Below are positions 43,991 to 53,757 of a DNA stretch of 64,000 nucleotides, piece after piece. Location of the stretch: contig NZ_JAAZWB010000085.1 in NCBI RefSeq assembly GCF_012524115.1, forward strand, positions 1 to 64,000, written 5' to 3'. A model generated the notes under the pieces. It ran no database searches. It saw nothing but the letters and a program-made list of their open reading frames with translations, and was not told the DNA's origin. Source of the stretch: Bacillus sp. RO1. GTDB lineage: Bacteria > Bacillota > Bacilli > Bacillales > Bacillaceae_I. Made by a program: the position numbers and the translations under genes. Each line of letters starts with the position of its first letter. Position 1 is the first letter of the stretch.

Positions 43991-44008
43991 TTGTGAAACA
44001 CTTCACGA
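43991..44008. promoter_or_regulatory. Rex- or Fnr-like operator upstream of yumB
   Basis: TTGTGAAACACTTCACGA matches the Rex pattern TTGTGAA-N4-TTCACAA at 13 of 14 fixed positions. The same bases also fit the Fnr/CRP pattern TGTGA-N6-TCACA. It lies 120 bp upstream of the yumB start. Rex represses ndh in B. subtilis, so redox control fits the gene. Confidence 0.7.
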
Positions 44009-44280
44009 ATATGAACGGCAAAAAAGTGCGAAATTTGTCACAAAGAAACTTAACCTACCTAACATCATATTCTTTTTCTGTCTTTTTTTCAAGACAAAAT
44101 CATAGTTTAAAAAGCTTTAAAATATTCGGAAAAAACAAGTAATTTCGTATAAAAATTTTTAAATTTCTAGCTATTTTCAGTATATGTTCCCCTTTTTCCA
44201 AGGTTGAAAACAGAAATTGTGAGAAAATTATGCTATGATAAAGAAAGAAAGTTAACAATTGTTTAGGGGGATAGATTCAG

Positions 44281-45273
44281 ATGAGCGAAGAACAAAAAGT
44301 ATTTGACATCACCATCATCGGTGGAGGGCCAACTGGCTTATTCACTGCTTTCTACGGAGGTATGAGGCAGGCTAGCGTCAAAATCATTGAAAGTCTACCA
44401 CAATTGGGTGGACAGTTATCCGCGTTATACCCCGAAAAGTACATATATGATATCGCCGGCTTCCCAAAAATCCGTGCACAGGAATTGATCAACAACCTAA
44501 AAGAACAGATGGCCAAGTTTGAGCCAACGGTTGCATTGGAGCAATCCGTACAAACCCTTGAAAAAATGGGAGACGGAACGTTCAAGATTGTAACGGACAA
44601 AGAAACGCACTATTCCAAAGCAGTCATCATTACTGCTGGTAATGGCGCATTCCAACCACGCCGCCTCGAGCTTGATAACGCTAAAGATTATGAGAACAAG
44701 AACATCCACTATTTTGTGGACGATATGAATAAATTTGCTGGCAAGAAAGTGGTTGTATTCGGTGGCGGTGACTCTGCTGTTGACTGGGCGCTGATGCTTG
44801 AGCCGATTGCTGAGAAAGTGACGCTCGTTCACCGTCGTGACAAGTTCCGTGCTCACGAGCACAGTGTAGAAACATTAATGAATTCCAACGTTGAAATTAA
44901 AACGCCATACGTACCTGCAGAACTAATCGGTGACGATAACGCAATCAATCAGGTTGTCCTCGAAAAAGTGAAATCCGAAGAGCGTGAAGTGTTGGAGGTT
45001 GATGATGTTATTGTTAACTACGGATTTGTTTCCTCCCTTGGGCCTATCAAAGATTGGGGACTTGAAATCGAAAAGAATTCCATCCTAGTCAATTCCAAAA
45101 TGGAAACAAATATATCCGGAATTTATGCTGCCGGTGATATTTGCACATACGAAGGAAAAGTGAAACTAATCGCTTGCGGCTTTGGCGAGGCACCTACTGC
45201 TGTAAATAACGCCAAATCCTATATCGATCCAAAAGCAAAAGTACAACCGCTTCATAGTACTAGTTTATTCTAA
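44281..45273 (+). CDS. yumC: Ferredoxin/flavodoxin-NADP+ reductase YumC
   Basis: 330 residues, thioredoxin-reductase-like two-domain FNR. FAD site [23 protein letters not shown] site [14 protein letters not shown], and [25 protein letters not shown]. No CxxC redox pair, as expected for the FNR type. It passes electrons between NADPH and ferredoxin or flavodoxin. ATG with GGGGGA at 8 nt. Confidence 0.95.
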   Translation: MSEEQKVFDITIIGGGPTGLFTAFYGGMRQASVKIIESLPQLGGQLSALYPEKYIYDIAGFPKIRAQELINNLKEQMAKFEPTVALEQSVQTLEKMGDGTFKIVTDKETHYSKAVIITAGNGAFQPRRLELDNAKDYENKNIHYFVDDMNKFAGKKVVVFGGGDSAVDWALMLEPIAEKVTLVHRRDKFRAHEHSVETLMNSNVEIKTPYVPAELIGDDNAINQVVLEKVKSEEREVLEVDDVIVNYGFVSSLGPIKDWGLEIEKNSILVNSKMETNISGIYAAGDICTYEGKVKLIACGFGEAPTAVNNAKSYIDPKAKVQPLHSTSLF

Positions 45274-45289
45274 GCAGGCTATGAAGGTG

Positions 45290-45326
45290 CAGCCAACCCT
45301 AGTGGATACAGGGGTTGGTTTTTTGC
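45290..45326 (+). terminator. Terminator of yumC
   Basis: CCAACCCT...AGGGGTTGG stem followed by six T. Confidence 0.88.
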
Positions 45327-45414
45327 ATTTTATCCCCAAAATTAAATCAACCTGTAACCTTCTCCACCATTCTACGTCTAACCTAGTAACAAACCTAACG
45401 AGGTGATCAGCTAA

Positions 45415-45948
45415 ATGAAACTCTTCAAGGTTGCTGTTCTTTCCTTTCTCCTCACTATCTTATCTTTACCGTTCTATTCACCAACAGGCTATGCGTGCTC
45501 CTGCCTTCCACCTGGTACACCGCAAGAGGAACTTGCAAAAATGGATGCCGTTTTCACAGGTAAGGTGTTAGAGGTTGAAGAGAAATTCAACAGTACAAAA
45601 GAAGTAAAGTTGAATGTGACAGAAACATGGAAAGGTGTGGAAACAAAGGAAGTAGTCATTTACACTGCCATGGACTCCGCAGCATGTGGTGTGAATTTTG
45701 AGAAAAACAAAGACTACTTGGTCTATGCCCATTTGGAAGATGGAGAATATACGACTTACCTTTGTTCCAGAACAGCAGAGCTACCCCAGGCACAGACCGA
45801 TTTAAAGGAGCTTGGAGAAGGTACTGTGCCCACAGGTGATAAAAAGCCATTCGCCAACTTCTCCACCCAAAATGCAGTGATCGGGACACTTGGATTGGCA
45901 CTTGTTTTAGGCGCTTGTTTCTTCTATCGCTGGAAAAGTACAAAATAA
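45415..45948 (+). CDS. Secreted NTR/TIMP-like protein with C-terminal anchor helix
   Basis: 177 residues. Signal peptide (1-26) cleaved to expose CSCLPPG, the Cys-x-Cys start typical of netrin-like (NTR/TIMP) domains. Further cysteines (SAACGVNF, YLCSRTAE) can form the matching disulphides. A membrane helix (NAVIGTLGLALVLGACFFY) ends in a basic RWKSTK, giving a type I topology. It may be a surface protease modulator, but bacterial roles of the family are not established. ATG with GAGGTGATC. Confidence 0.8.
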   Translation: MKLFKVAVLSFLLTILSLPFYSPTGYACSCLPPGTPQEELAKMDAVFTGKVLEVEEKFNSTKEVKLNVTETWKGVETKEVVIYTAMDSAACGVNFEKNKDYLVYAHLEDGEYTTYLCSRTAELPQAQTDLKELGEGTVPTGDKKPFANFSTQNAVIGTLGLALVLGACFFYRWKSTK

Positions 45949-45956
45949 GTGAACAC

Positions 45957-45993
45957 GGAAAAGCACCTCTCTTTTCGAAAGGTGCTTTTCTTG
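45957..45993. terminator. Bidirectional terminator
   Basis: AAAAGCACCT/AGGTGCTTTT stem between convergent genes. Confidence 0.85.
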
Positions 45994-46003
45994 TATGATA
46001 GGT

Positions 46004-46663
46004 TTACCAAAAGACAACAATCTTGCCATTATCGAGGCTAATGAAATATCCTACATAGTCTCCAAGATCTACATTAACCTCTTCCCCAGTTTCTAGAACG
46101 TGTTTAATGTTCTCCACTAGTCCGGTATACTCCGTCCAATCCTCTGTAGAAAAATAATCAATCAATACTTCAACATGTTCGACATCTGCCACCGCGGCAC
46201 CTGTACTCATGGAAAGTAAAATGCCTTCCGCCTCATGATAGATCATAAATCCATCGGATTCCGGAATTCCATATAGATTGGCACCATGCTTTTCTGCGAT
46301 GGCTATGTGGCTTGTGAATTTTTCGTCAAGTATTCTATGGTAGGTATAGTCACCAATAGTAACTGTTTCCACCTCATCTTCTTTATGGTCAACTGGTTCA
46401 GCTGCAGGGGGCTCTTCTCGAGGAGTTTCAGTTGGTTTTTCTACCGACTGCGTACTAACTTCCGTAATTTCTTCTACTTCATTGCTATCTATGGAAAATG
46501 TATGAGATGGTATCGCCATGCGTACATATTGAAAGGAAGGTTTTGTTGAATGAAATTGGTATGACTCAATGGCCTGTGTTTCGACTCCTTGACAGGCTGT
46601 TCCGATGCTTGCAAATCCTAGCGCCGACAAAAGAATAATTGTCATGCTCCTTTTATTTTTCAC
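46004..46663 (-). CDS. Secreted lipoprotein, unknown function
   Basis: About 219 residues from GTG 46663 (AAGGAG at 8 nt). Lipoprotein-like signal with Cys in GTACQG, then a long acidic/Pro/Thr linker (about 50-95) and a compact C-terminal domain of about 120 residues ending VDLGDYVGYFISLDNGKIVVFW. I do not recognise the domain. Convergent with the NTR-like gene. Confidence 0.7.
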   Translation of the reverse strand: MKNKRSMTIILLSALGFASIGTACQGVETQAIESYQFHSTKPSFQYVRMAIPSHTFSIDSNEVEEITEVSTQSVEKPTETPREEPPAAEPVDHKEDEVETVTIGDYTYHRILDEKFTSHIAIAEKHGANLYGIPESDGFMIYHEAEGILLSMSTGAAVADVEHVEVLIDYFSTEDWTEYTGLVENIKHVLETGEEVNVDLGDYVGYFISLDNGKIVVFW

Positions 46664-46743
46664 TGCGACCACTCCTTCTTTTTCACCTAATTATATAGAC
46701 GTTTGGAAGAGGTAGATGGTTTCATATTTTTGGAAATTAAGCA

Positions 46744-46782
46744 CAAAAAAACTTGGATAAGCATATAGGCTATCCAAGTTTA
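46744..46782 (-). terminator. Terminator of yutM
   Basis: Minus-strand AACTTGGATA/TATCCAAGTT-type stem and seven T. Confidence 0.86.
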
Positions 46783-46794
46783 AATTTTTTGTTA

Positions 46795-47157
46795 TTAACA
46801 TTCCTCCGGTGTACCGGTGTTCGTCGCTGTACGGAAAGAAGAACCACAGCCACAGTTCGCGATGGCGTTCGGGTTGTCGATGGTAAATCCGCCACCCATC
46901 ATGGATTGTTTAAAATCAATTTTTACATCTTGAAGAATTGGCTTGCTTTCAGCGTCAATTAAAATTTTGATACCGTGTTGTTCCAATTCAATATCTTTTT
47001 CGCCTTTTTCTTCTTCAAAGCCCATACCGTAAGAAAGACCGCTACATCCTCCACCTTTCACGCCTACACGTAAGAAGACGGATTCATCGCCATGTTCTTT
47101 CATCATATCTTTTATTTGAAAAGCTGCTGCTTCCGTAATTGTAATAACATCACTCAT
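46795..47157 (-). CDS. yutM: A-type Fe-S carrier YutM (IscA/ErpA-like)
   Basis: 120 residues, single A-type carrier domain. The three cluster ligands are present: Cys38 in GGGCSGLSYGMGF and Cys102/Cys104 in NCGCGSSF. A short Thr/Asn tail with one extra Cys follows. It passes Fe-S clusters to apo-enzymes. ATG with GGAGG. Sits beside dapF, as in B. subtilis. Confidence 0.95.
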   Translation of the reverse strand: MSDVITITEAAAFQIKDMMKEHGDESVFLRVGVKGGGCSGLSYGMGFEEEKGEKDIELEQHGIKILIDAESKPILQDVKIDFKQSMMGGGFTIDNPNAIANCGCGSSFRTATNTGTPEEC

Positions 47158-47271
47158 TTGTTACACCTCCCAATGTATTTCCAATTCCATTATCCCCATT
47201 ATATCGTGAATTGGAAGTCTGCTCAAACTTACTGCTTTAATAGTATATGCAAAAGGAACAAGCCTTTGTGA

Positions 47272-48126
47272 TTAATAATAGAAAGTTCCGGTACAGATAA
47301 CTTCTGCGGGTCCACGCATTCTGACAGACCCTTCGTTCGTCCATGTGATAAAAAGGTCTCCTCCTGCTAAATGAACGACCGTTTCTTTATCACGTACCGT
47401 TTGGTTGTTAAGGACAGATGCCACTACTGCCGCACATGCACCAGTACCGCATGCTTGGGTAATGCCAGAGCCTCTTTCCCAAACACGAAAGTGCAGTTCA
47501 TCTTCTGCTACAACCTCGACAAACTCAACATTTACTCCCTCAGGAAAACGGGGGTCCTTTTCCACAACAGGTCCCAGAGTAGTTAGGGGGGCATTTTTAA
47601 TATCATCTACATAAAAAATGACGTGTGGATTCCCCATGGAAACTGTGGTTATTTCGTAAGTTTCTCCGGCTATAGTAAATGGTTCAGCAACTAAGGCTTC
47701 CTTTTCGTCCACAAGTATCGGGATTTCATTCGTAGAGAGCTTTGGTTCTCCCATGTCGACAGTCACAGAGGTAACCTTTCCTTCTGCCACTTCTAACTCT
47801 GCTTCCACTAGTCCAGAAAGTGTTTCAATTTTAAAAGTTTGTGTTTGTACAATCCCATGCTCATAAGCATATTTCGCCATACAACGAAGACCATTCCCAC
47901 AGTTTTTCCCTTCGGATCCGTCATTATTGAAGATTCGCATCTTTACTGGTGTTACCTCAGATGGACAGATTAAAATCATCCCGTCGGAACCTATGCCGGT
48001 ATGGATGTTTGCAACTTTGACGGCTAGAATTGATAGCTCATCTTCATTTAACTTTTCCTCAAACGTATTTACATATATATAGTTGTTTCCGAGTCCGTGC
48101 ATCTTGGTGAAATGAAAGGAGCGCAT
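47272..48126 (-). CDS. dapF: Diaminopimelate epimerase DapF
   Basis: 284 residues from ATG 48126 (GGAGG upstream; the 65-codon open extension is not coding). The two catalytic cysteines are present: Cys76 in [15 protein letters not shown] and Cys226 in QACGTGACA. It converts LL-DAP to meso-DAP for lysine and peptidoglycan synthesis. Length equals that of B. subtilis DapF. Confidence 0.96.
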   Translation of the reverse strand: MRSFHFTKMHGLGNNYIYVNTFEEKLNEDELSILAVKVANIHTGIGSDGMILICPSEVTPVKMRIFNNDGSEGKNCGNGLRCMAKYAYEHGIVQTQTFKIETLSGLVEAELEVAEGKVTSVTVDMGEPKLSTNEIPILVDEKEALVAEPFTIAGETYEITTVSMGNPHVIFYVDDIKNAPLTTLGPVVEKDPRFPEGVNVEFVEVVAEDELHFRVWERGSGITQACGTGACAAVVASVLNNQTVRDKETVVHLAGGDLFITWTNEGSVRMRGPAEVICTGTFYY

Positions 48127-48213
48127 TTTTACTATTCCTCCAAAAATAATTATTTCTTCAAGTATAAATACATAAAAGTCTGAACACAATAGAAATATCC
48201 CCCGTTTTATATG

Positions 48214-48266
48214 AAAAACCCATGTATCGCTTGCTTCTGTAGAAGCACGATAACATGGGTTTTTCT
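48214..48266. terminator. Bidirectional terminator between array 2 and dapF
   Basis: AAAAACCCATGTATCG against CGATAACATGGGTTTTT-type stem with A and T runs on both sides. Confidence 0.82.
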
Positions 48267-48304
48267 GGTTTTGGTTGATGCGAGGTGTTTGGGGTTTGTA
48301 GGTG

Positions 48305-49205
48305 CTCTCGGAGGGCTTCATCTTGCTTATGAAGACATCTCTTCACCGGAAACTGTTCTTTGAAGTCTTCATCCGGCTCATGAGGACATCTCTCCACCGA
48401 AAACTGTTCTTTGAAGTCTTCATCCGGCTCATGAAGACATCTCTCCACCGAAAAACTGTTCTCCGAAGTCTTCATCCGGCTCATGAGGACATCTCTCCAC
48501 CGGAAAACTGCTCTCTGAAGTCTTCATCCGGCTCATGAGGACATCTCTCCACCAGAAATCTTCTCTCACAGGTCTTCATACAACTTATGAGGACATCTCT
48601 CCACCGAAAAACTGTTCTCAGAGGTCTTCATCCGGCTCATGAGGACATCTCTCCACCGAAAAACTGTTCTTTGAAGTCTTCATCCGGCTCATGAAGACAT
48701 CTCTCCACCGAAAAACTGTTCTCTGAAGTCTTCATCCGGCTCATGAGGACATCACTCCACCGAAAAACTGTTCTTTGAAGTCTTCATCCGGCTCATGAGG
48801 ACATCTCTCCACCGGAAAACTGTTCTCTGAAGTCTTCATCCGGCTTATGAAGACATCTCTCCACCAGAAATATTCTCTCACAGGTCTTCATACAACTTAT
48901 GAGGACATCTCTCCACCAGAAATATTGTTCTCTGAGGTCTTCATCCGGCTCATGAAGACATCTCTCTTCCGAAAATCTTCTCTCACAGGTCTTCATACAA
49001 CTTATGAGGACATCTCTCCACCGAAAAACTTCTCTCACAGGTCTTCATACAACTTATGAGGACATCTCTCCACCGAAAAACTGTTCTCTGAAGTCTTCAT
49101 CCGGCTCATGAAGACATCTTTCCACCGAAAAACTGTTCTCTAAAGTCTTCATCTAGTTTATGAAGACTTCCCCCATTCAAAAAACTGTTCTCAGAGGTCT
49201 TCATC
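48305..49205. repeat. Tandem array of about 52-bp units, 18 copies (array 2)
   Basis: Units of 51-53 bp with the core GTCTTCATCCGGCTCATGAGGAC, variants (ACAACTT centre) interspersed, and a tail CATCTCTCCACCGAAAAACTG. The core is the same inverted repeat as in array 1 (GTCTTCAT...ATGARGAC) in the same orientation. Period near 51 keeps a frame open on both strands (repeats such as [14 protein letters not shown]), but I treat that as incidental. The array fills the dapF-yutK gap. Confidence 0.93.
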
Positions 49206-49219
49206 CACTTTTCTATACA

Positions 49220-49256
49220 TAAAAAAACCACCCGCCAACTGACACTGGCGAGTGGA
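49220..49256 (-). terminator. Terminator of yutK
   Basis: Minus-strand CCACTCGCCA/TGGCGGGTGG stem followed by seven T. Confidence 0.9.
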
Positions 49257-49265
49257 TCTATCGTT

Positions 49266-50501
49266 TTAGAACAAGAACATACCTGCAATTGCTGCACTTA
49301 ACAAGTTAGAAAGGGTACCAGCAATGATAGCGCGGAATCCTAAACGTGCGATATCAGGGCGACGGCTTGGAGCTAGGTTTCCAAGTCCACCTAATAGGAT
49401 TGCTAAAGAAGAAAGGTTAGCAAATCCGCATAGTGCGAATGCGATAACAGCAACAGATTTTTCGCTGAACATATCAAGCTGTGCAGAGAAAGTAGAGTAA
49501 GCTACGAACTCATTTAATACAAGCTTTTGACCAATTAAGTTACCTGCGGCAACGGCTTCACTCCAAGGAATTCCGATTACGAAGGCAAGTGGTGCAAATA
49601 GATAACCAAGAATGTAGTCAAGTGAGAAGTTTTCAGCACCGAACCAACCACCGATTCCACCTAAGATTCCATTGATTAGAGCAATCAACGCGATGAATGC
49701 TAGTAGCATCGCACCAACGTTTAGTGCAAGTTTTAAACCGTCAGAAGCTCCTCGAGCAGCAGCATCAATTACGTTCGTTGCTCTGTCTTCTTCAGATTCA
49801 CCTATTTGAGCATTGTTATCGTTTTTTGGTTCTTCCGTTTCAGGAATAAGCATTTTCGCCATGATCAATCCACCAGGCGCTGCCATGAAACTTGCTGCCA
49901 ATAAGTACTCAAGAGGAATTCCAAGTGCCGCATAACCGAACAATACAGAACCTGCTACAGATGCAAGTCCACCTGTCATAACAGCAAACAACTCAGATTT
50001 AGTCATTCCTGCGATATAAGGACGAATTACTAAAGGTGCTTCTGTTTGTCCAACGAAAATGTTAGCGGAAGCAGACAATGATTCTGTCTTGCTTGTTCCT
50101 AGAAGCTTTGCAAGACCGCCACCAAGAAAGCGAATAACCACCTGCATGATACCAAGATAGTAAAGGACAGATATTAACGCAGAGAAGAAAATGATAATCG
50201 TTAATACATGGAATGCGAATACAAATCCTGTAGCTTCAGAACCTGGATTACCTAGTACCGGTCCGAACAGGAAACCAATACCCTCATTCGCGTAATTGAT
50301 AATATTTTGAACAATTTCAGTCAAGCCAAGAAAAGCTGTTCGGCCTAACTCCCACTTCAATACGATAAATGCGAATAGCAATTGGATAGCCAGTCCACCT
50401 AAAATTGTACGAATCTTAATCTTTCGTTTGTTTTCCGAAAGTAGGAATGCGATGGCAAAAATAACTGCGATTCCCATTAAACCCCAAAGGATATTATTCA
50501 T
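49266..50501 (-). CDS. yutK: Concentrative nucleoside transporter (NupC/YutK family)
   Basis: 411 residues from ATG 50501 (AGAGGTG upstream), about ten membrane segments. CNT-family motifs: [36 protein letters not shown], and a C-terminal [24 protein letters not shown]. It imports nucleosides using an ion gradient. A cre-like site lies upstream. It corresponds in position to yutK of B. subtilis. Confidence 0.93.
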   Translation of the reverse strand: MNNILWGLMGIAVIFAIAFLLSENKRKIKIRTILGGLAIQLLFAFIVLKWELGRTAFLGLTEIVQNIINYANEGIGFLFGPVLGNPGSEATGFVFAFHVLTIIIFFSALISVLYYLGIMQVVIRFLGGGLAKLLGTSKTESLSASANIFVGQTEAPLVIRPYIAGMTKSELFAVMTGGLASVAGSVLFGYAALGIPLEYLLAASFMAAPGGLIMAKMLIPETEEPKNDNNAQIGESEEDRATNVIDAAARGASDGLKLALNVGAMLLAFIALIALINGILGGIGGWFGAENFSLDYILGYLFAPLAFVIGIPWSEAVAAGNLIGQKLVLNEFVAYSTFSAQLDMFSEKSVAVIAFALCGFANLSSLAILLGGLGNLAPSRRPDIARLGFRAIIAGTLSNLLSAAIAGMFLF

Positions 50502-50581
50502 AATATTCACCTCTATTAGAAATTTCTGCAAGTTGTTTGTCGTCAGACATCTAACTATCACAGTACCACTTTACTACGAAA

Positions 50582-50595
50582 TGAAAGCGTTTGAA
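50582..50595. promoter_or_regulatory. cre-like site upstream of yutK
   Basis: TGAAAGCGTTTGAA differs from the CcpA consensus TGWAANCGNTNWCA at one core position (C to A). It lies 80 bp upstream of the start. Consistent with catabolite repression of nucleoside uptake. Confidence 0.5.
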
Positions 50596-50811
50596 AGAAC
50601 TTTTTTTTGTCAATATGTTACAACCAGTAAGAAACCGTCTTCCTATCTGTGTGTTCTTAAATAAATTACCCAAGAATAGCAAAATAATGTATAGACGAGA
50701 AAAAAAACACACCTCTCTTTATAGGTATTTTGATTCATTTGAGTTGTCTGCATTTTCCTCTTATGGTACTTTTGTATTATATTGTCGAGAGAGTTAAGAG
50801 AGGGTGACAAA

Positions 50812-51504
50812 ATGGAACAATACTATAGCCGAAATATTTCATGTGTAAATTGTAAGCATGCATACAGCACGTTAAAAATAAAATCCCGTTATATTCGTCC
50901 TATAACCCATGATTCGGATTTTTGTTCTACTTACCAGTCATTAGAGACCAACCCTCTCCTTTATTACGTTTCTGTTTGTCCACATTGTGGATATGCGGTT
51001 TCAGACGAATTTAACTCTAAATTGACGAAAGAAGCACATTTCGCCATACAAACAAAGATACAAAAGCATTGGAACTATAAAAATTACGGGCAGAAGCGTT
51101 CTGTAGAAACTGCCATAAACTCGTATAAATTAGGGATCTATTCAGGGCTTATTAAAAAAGAAACTCCAATTGTCATGGCAGGTCTCTATCTTCGACTTGC
51201 TTGGATATATCGCACCATTGAACAGAGTAATACGCAGGAGCAGAGATTTCTAAAGCTTGCGATAGAGCAGTATGAACTTTCCTATACTATAGGGGATTAT
51301 GAAGAAAAAGGGATGTCTGAAATAAAATTACTTTACTTAATAGGTGACCTTAATTGCCGTTTAAGCCTGGAACGACAAGCCATTCGATATTTCCAAATGG
51401 TCATTGGTCACAAGCATAAAGACAAGGAGCAACGCCTTGTAGAAAAAGCAAGGGACCGTTGGTATGAGATTCGAAAATCCCCAAAATTGAAAGTAAGTAG
51501 CTAG
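50812..51504 (+). CDS. DUF2225 protein with zinc-ribbon-like cysteines
   Basis: About 230 residues from ATG 50812 (GAGGGTGAC upstream; an in-frame start ten codons earlier lacks a site). The N-terminus has CVNCKH and CPHCGY, two CxxC pairs suggesting a bound Zn. The rest is helical and TPR-like (KLAIEQYELSYTIGDYEEKG, ALYLRLAWIYRTIEQ-type repeats). The family has no known function. Divergent from yutK. Confidence 0.8.
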   Translation: MEQYYSRNISCVNCKHAYSTLKIKSRYIRPITHDSDFCSTYQSLETNPLLYYVSVCPHCGYAVSDEFNSKLTKEAHFAIQTKIQKHWNYKNYGQKRSVETAINSYKLGIYSGLIKKETPIVMAGLYLRLAWIYRTIEQSNTQEQRFLKLAIEQYELSYTIGDYEEKGMSEIKLLYLIGDLNCRLSLERQAIRYFQMVIGHKHKDKEQRLVEKARDRWYEIRKSPKLKVSS

Positions 51505-51533
51505 GATGGATGAAGTACATACCGGTACAATAT

Positions 51534-51577
51534 AAAAAGAGCATGGTTCCCCAAGATGGGCTCCATGCTCTTTTTTG
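51534..51577. terminator. Bidirectional terminator
   Basis: AAAGAGCATGG/CCATGCTCTTT stem between the DUF2225 gene and yuzB, which converge. Confidence 0.88.
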
Positions 51578-51579
51578 GA

Positions 51580-51816
51580 TTAGAACATCGGGTTCTCTTC
51601 CAGATAAATATATATGTTGTCTACCAGCTGTTCCGGAGATTCTCCTGCCACAACGTCTCCGTTAACGAGAGCAAAAAGTGTGTCAAAGCATTTGCCACAA
51701 TATCCTAGGCAGCCATATTCCACAATATCCAGATTTGGATCTTTTTCCAACACTTCTCTCGCTCTTTGCGAACCACTGGCTAAATTACTTATACAAAATT
51801 CGATGATTGGCTTCAC
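51580..51816 (-). CDS. yuzB: YuzB, UPF0349/DUF1450 protein
   Basis: 78 residues from GTG 51816 (the GTG at 51825 overlaps the ribosome site). Cys-rich [10 protein letters not shown] (CxxxCxxC) plus an earlier Cys in EFCISNLA recalls thioredoxin-like ferredoxins. Length equals B. subtilis YuzB. Function unknown, redox or metal binding plausible. Confidence 0.92.
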   Translation of the reverse strand: MKPIIEFCISNLASGSQRAREVLEKDPNLDIVEYGCLGYCGKCFDTLFALVNGDVVAGESPEQLVDNIYIYLEENPMF

Positions 51817-52015
51817 TAATTTCACCCCTCTATTGCACTTCCATGCTACCTTTTTTTCCTTAAAACGTCAATTATGAAGTTTCTCTATAAAGTGTTGATA
51901 TTAATCGACTTAACTCAACATTTTTCCGAAAGAATGTTGTTATTTTGTCATAATTTCGATATACTTTTAATGTTATTTTATTTAAACGTGTTATACATTT
52001 TCAAAATGAAAGCGC

Positions 52016-52046
52016 AATTGTATTACAATTTGTGTTTTCTTTCACA
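52016..52046. promoter_or_regulatory. Palindrome and Rex/Fnr-like half-match upstream of yutJ
   Basis: AATTGTATTACAATT (52016-52030) is a perfect 15-bp palindrome. It is overlapped by TTGTGTTTTCTTTCACAT (52029-52046), which keeps TTGTG and TTCACA of the Rex site at the right spacing (three mismatches) and fits Fnr TGTGA-N6-TCACA with one mismatch. Confidence 0.45.
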
Positions 52047-52155
52047 TAAAAGTTTTCCTAGAATACTAGTTTTATGAATCTTCTTACCATTACCTTCAAA
52101 GGGTCTACGTTATTATACTTTTGATTCTATTCGCTTAAAAAGGGGTTTAGCTGCT

Positions 52156-53223
52156 ATGAAAAAACTTGTTGTGCTTGGCGCAGGCTACGGTGGTATGCGC
52201 GTTTTACATCGACTTCTTCCTAATCAATTACCATCTGATATTGAAATTGTATTGGTGGACAGAGCTCCATATCATAGTTTGAAAACAGAATTCTATGCAT
52301 TGGCTGCGGGAACGATTTCAGACCATCATGTACGAGTAACTTTTCCAGAACATGAAAGACTTTCTGTTAAGTACGGAGAGGTTTCCAAAGTGGACATGGA
52401 TCAAAAAATGGTACACTTTGAAGATCAGAGCACGCTTTCCTTCGATGATCTCATCATCGGCCTTGGCTGTGAGGACAAGTACCATGATATTCCTGGTGCA
52501 GAAGAATACACGTACAGTATTCAGACTATTAATAAGTCCAGAAAGGCTTACCAGGCTTTAAACGACTTACCGGCTAATAAAGTGGTTGCTATTGTCGGTG
52601 GTGGATTGAGTGGGGTTGAGATTGCGAGTGAGCTTCGTGAAAGCCGTCCAGACTTGACCATTAAACTATTCGACCGCGGTAATATCATTCTTTCGAGCTT
52701 TCCTGAAAGACTTAGTAAATATGTACAAAACTGGTTTGAGACGCATGGAGTGGAAGTAGTGAATGGCTCAAACATCACCCGTGTAGAGGAAAACACCCTT
52801 TACAACCATGACGAACCGGTACATTGTGATGTAATCGTTTGGACTGCAGGAATTCAGCCAAACAAAGTAGTTCGTGAGCTAGATGTCGAAAAAGATGGAC
52901 AAGGTCGCGTGGTCCTGACAAAACAGCACAACATACCAGGCCATGAGAATATTTATGTAGTTGGGGATTGTGCCAGCCTCCCTCACGCACCAAGTGCTCA
53001 ATTAGCAGAAGGACAAGCTGAACAGATTGTCCAAGTGTTATTGAAACGCTGGAATGGCGAAGCTCCTCCAGAAGAATTCCCTGCCATCAAGCTAAAAGGA
53101 GTATTAGGCTCACTAGGCAAGAAGCATGGATTTGGCTTGGTCAATGAAAGACCGTTAACTGGCCGAGTGGCGCGTTTATTGAAATCCGGTATTCTTTGGA
53201 TGTATAAATATCATAATGGCTAA
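52156..53223 (+). CDS. yutJ: NADH dehydrogenase-like flavoprotein YutJ
   Basis: 355 residues. FAD site VVLGAGYGGMRVLHRLL, NADH site VAIVGGGLSGVEIASELRE, and IYVVGDCASLPHAPSAQLAEGQAEQI. It is shorter than YumB (405), lacking part of the C-terminal membrane region, so it may be soluble or use another acceptor. ATG with AAAGGGG. Same neighbours as in B. subtilis. Confidence 0.93.
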   Translation: MKKLVVLGAGYGGMRVLHRLLPNQLPSDIEIVLVDRAPYHSLKTEFYALAAGTISDHHVRVTFPEHERLSVKYGEVSKVDMDQKMVHFEDQSTLSFDDLIIGLGCEDKYHDIPGAEEYTYSIQTINKSRKAYQALNDLPANKVVAIVGGGLSGVEIASELRESRPDLTIKLFDRGNIILSSFPERLSKYVQNWFETHGVEVVNGSNITRVEENTLYNHDEPVHCDVIVWTAGIQPNKVVRELDVEKDGQGRVVLTKQHNIPGHENIYVVGDCASLPHAPSAQLAEGQAEQIVQVLLKRWNGEAPPEEFPAIKLKGVLGSLGKKHGFGLVNERPLTGRVARLLKSGILWMYKYHNG

Positions 53224-53227
53224 AAAA

Positions 53228-53267
53228 TATCCCCAAAAGTCGTTTTGACTCTTGGGGATTAATTTTT
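53228..53267 (+). terminator. Terminator of yutJ
   Basis: ATCCCCAAAAGTC/GACTCTTGGGGAT stem then ATTTTT; it overlaps the convergent yuzD stop. Confidence 0.8.
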
Positions 53268-53592
53268 ATGATGCCGCGTATCCATACTTCTCCATCTCAG
53301 AATAAATGGTTTTCAATTTAGGATTGCCTTCTCCCACAATCTCCCCTTCGATGACCACTACGGGATAAAACATATCTTCCTCCACGACTCTAGCGGCAAA
53401 TTCTCTCTTTTCACCGTCACAATCTTCCGTTTTATAAATATCTATATAAGAGATGGTGAATTCTTGATTTGGATATTTTCTTGCTACTGCAGCTTCTAAC
53501 CATTCGTAGGTTTCTTTTGATGATGGAAGGTTAACACAGCTAGGGCATAGCACCTCTGCACCATATACACAAATTTCTACCTTTTTCTTCAT
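53266..53592 (-). CDS. yuzD: YuzD, thioredoxin-like DUF1462 protein
   Basis: 108 residues from ATG 53592. YGAEVLCPSCVNLPSSKETYEWL at the N-terminus contains CPSC, a thioredoxin-type CxxC; a further Cys is in KTEDCDG. The fold and the length match YuzD of B. subtilis. It neighbours the NifU-like gene yutI, which suggests a role around Fe-S or thiol chemistry, but none is proven. Confidence 0.92.
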   Translation of the reverse strand: MKKKVEICVYGAEVLCPSCVNLPSSKETYEWLEAAVARKYPNQEFTISYIDIYKTEDCDGEKREFAARVVEEDMFYPVVVIEGEIVGEGNPKLKTIYSEMEKYGYAAS

Positions 53593-53757
53593 AAGCCGAC
53601 ATCCCCCAACATTCATTACTTTTTCTTTATTTTAACGTAAAACGCTTACTTTTTCATGGAATTAATCTCGATTTCCTAAAAAGACCCAGTGCAGAGCAAT
53701 AGATTTTTTGAGAGGTTTTCTTTATAATAGAATTATGTAAGGAAAGGAGCGATAACT

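Noticed and set aside
48127-48321. 65-codon upstream extension of dapF
   Set aside because: It crosses a terminator-like hairpin; GGAGG lies directly before ATG 48126 and the shorter product equals known DapF length.
48158-48484. Minus-strand 108-residue ORF (repeats of HEPDEDFKEQF)
   Set aside because: Also a by-product of array 2 read on the other strand; no start site with ribosome binding and it runs through a terminator hairpin.
48302-48538. Plus-strand 78-residue ORF inside array 2
   Set aside because: It is made only of 17-residue repeats ([14 protein letters not shown]-type) that exist because unit length is near a multiple of three; no ribosome site.
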